Source: Ruegeria sp. AD91A | Lineage (GTDB): Bacteria; Pseudomonadota; Alphaproteobacteria; Rhodobacterales; Rhodobacteraceae | NCBI RefSeq assembly: GCF_003443535.1 | Contig: NZ_CP031947.1 | Location: 620,001 to 684,000 of the forward strand | Length of the DNA: 64,000 bases | Reading direction: 5' to 3' | Part shown: positions 62,413 to 64,000 of the stretch, piece after piece | Layout: every line of letters starts with the position of its first letter | Position numbering within the stretch: the stretch's first letter is position 1 | Program-made: the position numbers and the translations under genes | Notes under the pieces: generated by a model | Databases searched by the model: none | Seen by the model: the letters and a program-made list of their open reading frames with translations, nothing else | Told to the model about the DNA's origin: nothing

Positions 62413-62811
62413 TCAGGTCTCCTGCGTGGTCGCGTCCAAGTGGTCGCGGATCGTACCAGCCTTGGGCGACAGCTTGGGGTCGATGTCACGCATCTCAAGC
62501 GAGAGCGCGATGGAATGCTGTGAAAAAACCGGCGCCAGATATGCTTTGACCGCCTCAAAAATGCGCTGGGTGGCGTCGTGTTTGACATCAGCGGGCCGGC
62601 CTGCCCGCAGGCGGATCGAGATATCAATAAGCCCATGCGCCGGGTTGCCGTCCGCTATGGCGTAATGATCGACCCGCGTCGCGCGCACACGAATGCCCGG
62701 CATCGGAAAGGTCTCAATCTCAGCAGCCGTTGCCCGAATGCATTCGCATAGGCCATCCATGTCGATCCTGTCTTCCAGATTACCGGAGTATTCGACGTGG
62801 AAGTGGGGCAT
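62413..62811 (-). CDS. hpaF: HpaF: 5-carboxymethyl-2-hydroxymuconate delta-isomerase
   Basis: This 132-residue tautomerase-superfamily protein starts MPHFHVEYSGNLE. The proline after the initiator Met becomes the N-terminal catalytic base in this family, which also supports the ATG at 62811 over an in-frame codon at 62835; GGAGAAACC precedes it. It is the first gene of hpaF-E-D-decarboxylase-G-H-I and is divergent from hpaR. Confidence 0.92.
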   Translation of the reverse strand: MPHFHVEYSGNLEDRIDMDGLCECIRATAAEIETFPMPGIRVRATRVDHYAIADGNPAHGLIDISIRLRAGRPADVKHDATQRIFEAVKAYLAPVFSQHSIALSLEMRDIDPKLSPKAGTIRDHLDATTQET

Positions 62812-62824
62812 GGTTTCTCCTCTA

Positions 62825-62844
62825 TTAGTTAACATGTTTAGTAT
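62825..62844. promoter_or_regulatory. HpaR (MarR-type) operator candidate
   Basis: A 20-bp AT-rich imperfect palindrome (halves TTAGTTAACA and TGTTTAGTAT, 7 of 10 paired, core AACATGTT) lies 14 bp upstream of hpaF and 73 bp upstream of hpaR. MarR-family repressors bind sites of this size in divergent promoters. Confidence 0.5.
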
Positions 62845-62916
62845 TTAATGCATTCCCTGTCAAGAGATTGCTTTGTTAATCTTTGCAATTTCCGAGATGA
62901 CATTCTAGAAGGCCGC

Positions 62917-63357
62917 ATGAACACTCAAAGCCATTCCAAAAGCACCGCCCGGTCCCTTCCGATCGCGCTGCTGCGAGCCCGCGAAACCGTCATGGCTCCG
63001 ATCCGGGACATGCTGCAAGGCATCCAACTGACCGAGCAGAAATGGCGCATCCTGCGTGTTTTGGACGAGCTGGGCGAAGTGGAACAAAGCACCATCGCGC
63101 ATGAGGCATGCCTGCTGCTACCCAGCGTGACCCGCATTTTGCGCACGATGGAGGCCGATGGCCAGATCACCCGCCGTCAGGATAGCGACGACAAGCGCCG
63201 CACCATGGTCAAGATCACGGATTCAGGCCGCTCTATCCTCAAGGAGAACCTGGCCACATCACTCGCCATCTCCAGTAATATCGAAGCGCAGATGGGCACC
63301 GAGAAGCTGGATCAACTGCTGGACCTGCTCGAGGAATTGCAGGCCATCAAAGCCTGA
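62917..63357 (+). CDS. hpaR: HpaR: MarR-family regulator of homoprotocatechuate degradation
   Basis: This 146-residue winged-helix protein matches HpaR: PIRDMLQGIQLTEQKWRILRVL leads into the HTH EQSTIAHEACLLLPSVTRILRTME and the wing TRRQDSDDKRRTMVKIT. The ATG at 62917 follows GAAGG; an in-frame ATG at 62848 lies in the operator region and is less likely. It is divergent from the hpa operon and probably represses it until an aromatic inducer binds. Confidence 0.92.
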   Translation: MNTQSHSKSTARSLPIALLRARETVMAPIRDMLQGIQLTEQKWRILRVLDELGEVEQSTIAHEACLLLPSVTRILRTMEADGQITRRQDSDDKRRTMVKITDSGRSILKENLATSLAISSNIEAQMGTEKLDQLLDLLEELQAIKA

Positions 63358-63380
63358 CCCCGCCCCAACAGGACGGGGTC
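63356..63380 (+). terminator. Terminator between convergent hpaR and aminotransferase genes
   Basis: A perfect 7-bp stem GACCCCG/CGGGGTC with an 11-nt loop begins inside the hpaR stop codon and is followed by GTTTG. It lies between two convergent genes and may serve both. Confidence 0.6.
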
Positions 63381-63390
63381 GTTTGAATAC

Positions 63391-64000
63391 TTACAGGGTC
63401 CCCAATCCAGCGTCCAAAGCCGATAGAATTTTAGTCACATCTTCCGAAGTGACGATCAGCGGCGGCGACAGAATGATGTTGTTGCCTGATACGCGGACCA
63501 TCACGCCGTCTTCATATGCAGCTTTCTGAACCTGTAGCGGCAGGTGTTTTGCGATAGGTGCCTTGGTCGCCCGATCCGAGACCAGTTCCAATGCACACAT
63601 CAGGCCCTCACCGCCCCGCACGTCCCCGATCGCGTCATGCTTGTCGGCCAGCTTTTGCAAGCCGGCAAACAACTCATGCCCGCGCGCGGCAGCGTTTTCC
63701 CAGATCCGTAGGCGGTTGATCTCGGACAGGGCGGCCAAAGCTGCGGCCGCGCCGACCGGATGGCCGGAATAGGTATACCCCTGATCGACGGATGCCAGAC
63801 CCGTGGTGTCACTTTCAAAAACCTCTGCGACCGCGCCCGAAATCATGGCCGCGCCAAAAGGGAAATACCCATTGGTGATCGCCTTTGCCGTCGTCATGAT
63901 ATCCGGCTGGACGCCCCAGTGCCGCGCACCACTTTCACTGCCGGTGCGACCAAAAGCGGTGATAATCTCGTCCGAGATCAGCAGGATGCCGTGCCTGTAA
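63391..64000 (-). CDS. Class III (omega) aminotransferase, 5' end outside window
   Basis: About 200 C-terminal residues are visible; the gene continues past the right edge. The frame from 63999 reads LISDEIITAFGRTGSESGAR and then HWGVQPDIMTTAKAITNGYF, the PLP-binding core of class III aminotransferases with the Schiff-base lysine in TAKAITNG. YTYSGHPVGAAAALA follows, as in the family. Relatives transfer amino groups from amines or omega-amino acids to pyruvate. It is convergent with hpaR and so not in the hpa operon, but it could act on an amine made by the neighbouring decarboxylase. Confidence 0.88.
   Translation of the reverse strand, partial: YRHGILLISDEIITAFGRTGSESGARHWGVQPDIMTTAKAITNGYFPFGAAMISGAVAEVFESDTTGLASVDQGYTYSGHPVGAAAALAALSEINRLRIWENAAARGHELFAGLQKLADKHDAIGDVRGGEGLMCALELVSDRATKAPIAKHLPLQVQKAAYEDGVMVRVSGNNIILSPPLIVTSEDVTKILSALDAGLGTL

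Noticed and set aside
1..64000. CRISPR arrays, rRNA operons, riboswitches, prophage or toxin-antitoxin genes
   Set aside because: Both strands were read for regular short repeats, structured leaders and typical small paired genes; none was seen.

Overview
The window is GC-rich, gene-dense DNA that fits a Roseobacter-group member of the Rhodobacteraceae (Alphaproteobacteria). The evidence is the combination of a PuuD-type urate oxidase, XdhABC, a TRAP transporter, an mdeRAB methionine-catabolic cluster, paa and hpa aromatic-acid clusters and several GcvA-like LysR regulators. This placement is inferred from gene content, not from a marker gene. The only sign of mobile DNA is one broken IS5-type transposase tail. 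No tRNA, rRNA, CRISPR array or prophage was seen.

Layout. 1-9.3 kb: purine catabolism. Two paralogous LysR regulators are each divergent from their target; puuD, xdhA, xdhB, xdhC and a purine permease would take xanthine to urate to 5-hydroxyisourate. 9.8-18.1 kb: a tightly overlapping hyuA-hyuB-aminotransferase-racemase/isomerase operon, a convergent MmgE/PrpD protein and its divergent LysR; the substrate is unknown. 18.7-27.7 kb: UDP-glucose dehydrogenase, a membrane fatty-acid hydroxylase/sterol desaturase with a divergent LysR, a DUF1612-like HTH protein, an ECF sigma/anti-sigma pair divergent from a YceI-cytochrome c fusion, and an ABC exporter. 28.1-34.9 kb: a dipeptide-type ABC importer operon with an M24 peptidase inserted after the binding protein. 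35.0-39.2 kb: a CHASE/Cache-type class III adenylate cyclase and a DEAD-box helicase. 39.6-43.8 kb: mdeB-mdeA with divergent Lrp-type mdeR (methionine to 2-oxobutyrate to propionyl-CoA).

44.1-55.7 kb: phenylacetate catabolism. paaZ stands alone; a TRAP transporter (dctP-dctQ-dctM) is translationally coupled to a cytochrome P450; a two-domain beta-oxidation enzyme is divergent from paaG-paaI-paaK-paaR. Two nearly identical TetR-type palindromes, upstream of paaZ and in the fadB/paaG divergent region, look like PaaR operators. The ring epoxidase paaABCDE is not in the window. 55.8-63.4 kb: homoprotocatechuate meta-cleavage cluster hpaF-E-D-(aromatic amino acid decarboxylase)-G-H-I with divergent hpaR. 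It lacks the hpaBC hydroxylase but carries a decarboxylase coupled to hpaG, and its HpaI aldolase has a C-terminal DUF2218-like domain. The window ends inside a class III aminotransferase.

The most unusual items are the HpaI-DUF2218 fusion, the decarboxylase built into the hpa operon, the P450 coupled to a TRAP transporter, the YceI-cytochrome c fusion beside an ECF/anti-sigma pair, and the hyuAB-aminotransferase-isomerase operon.
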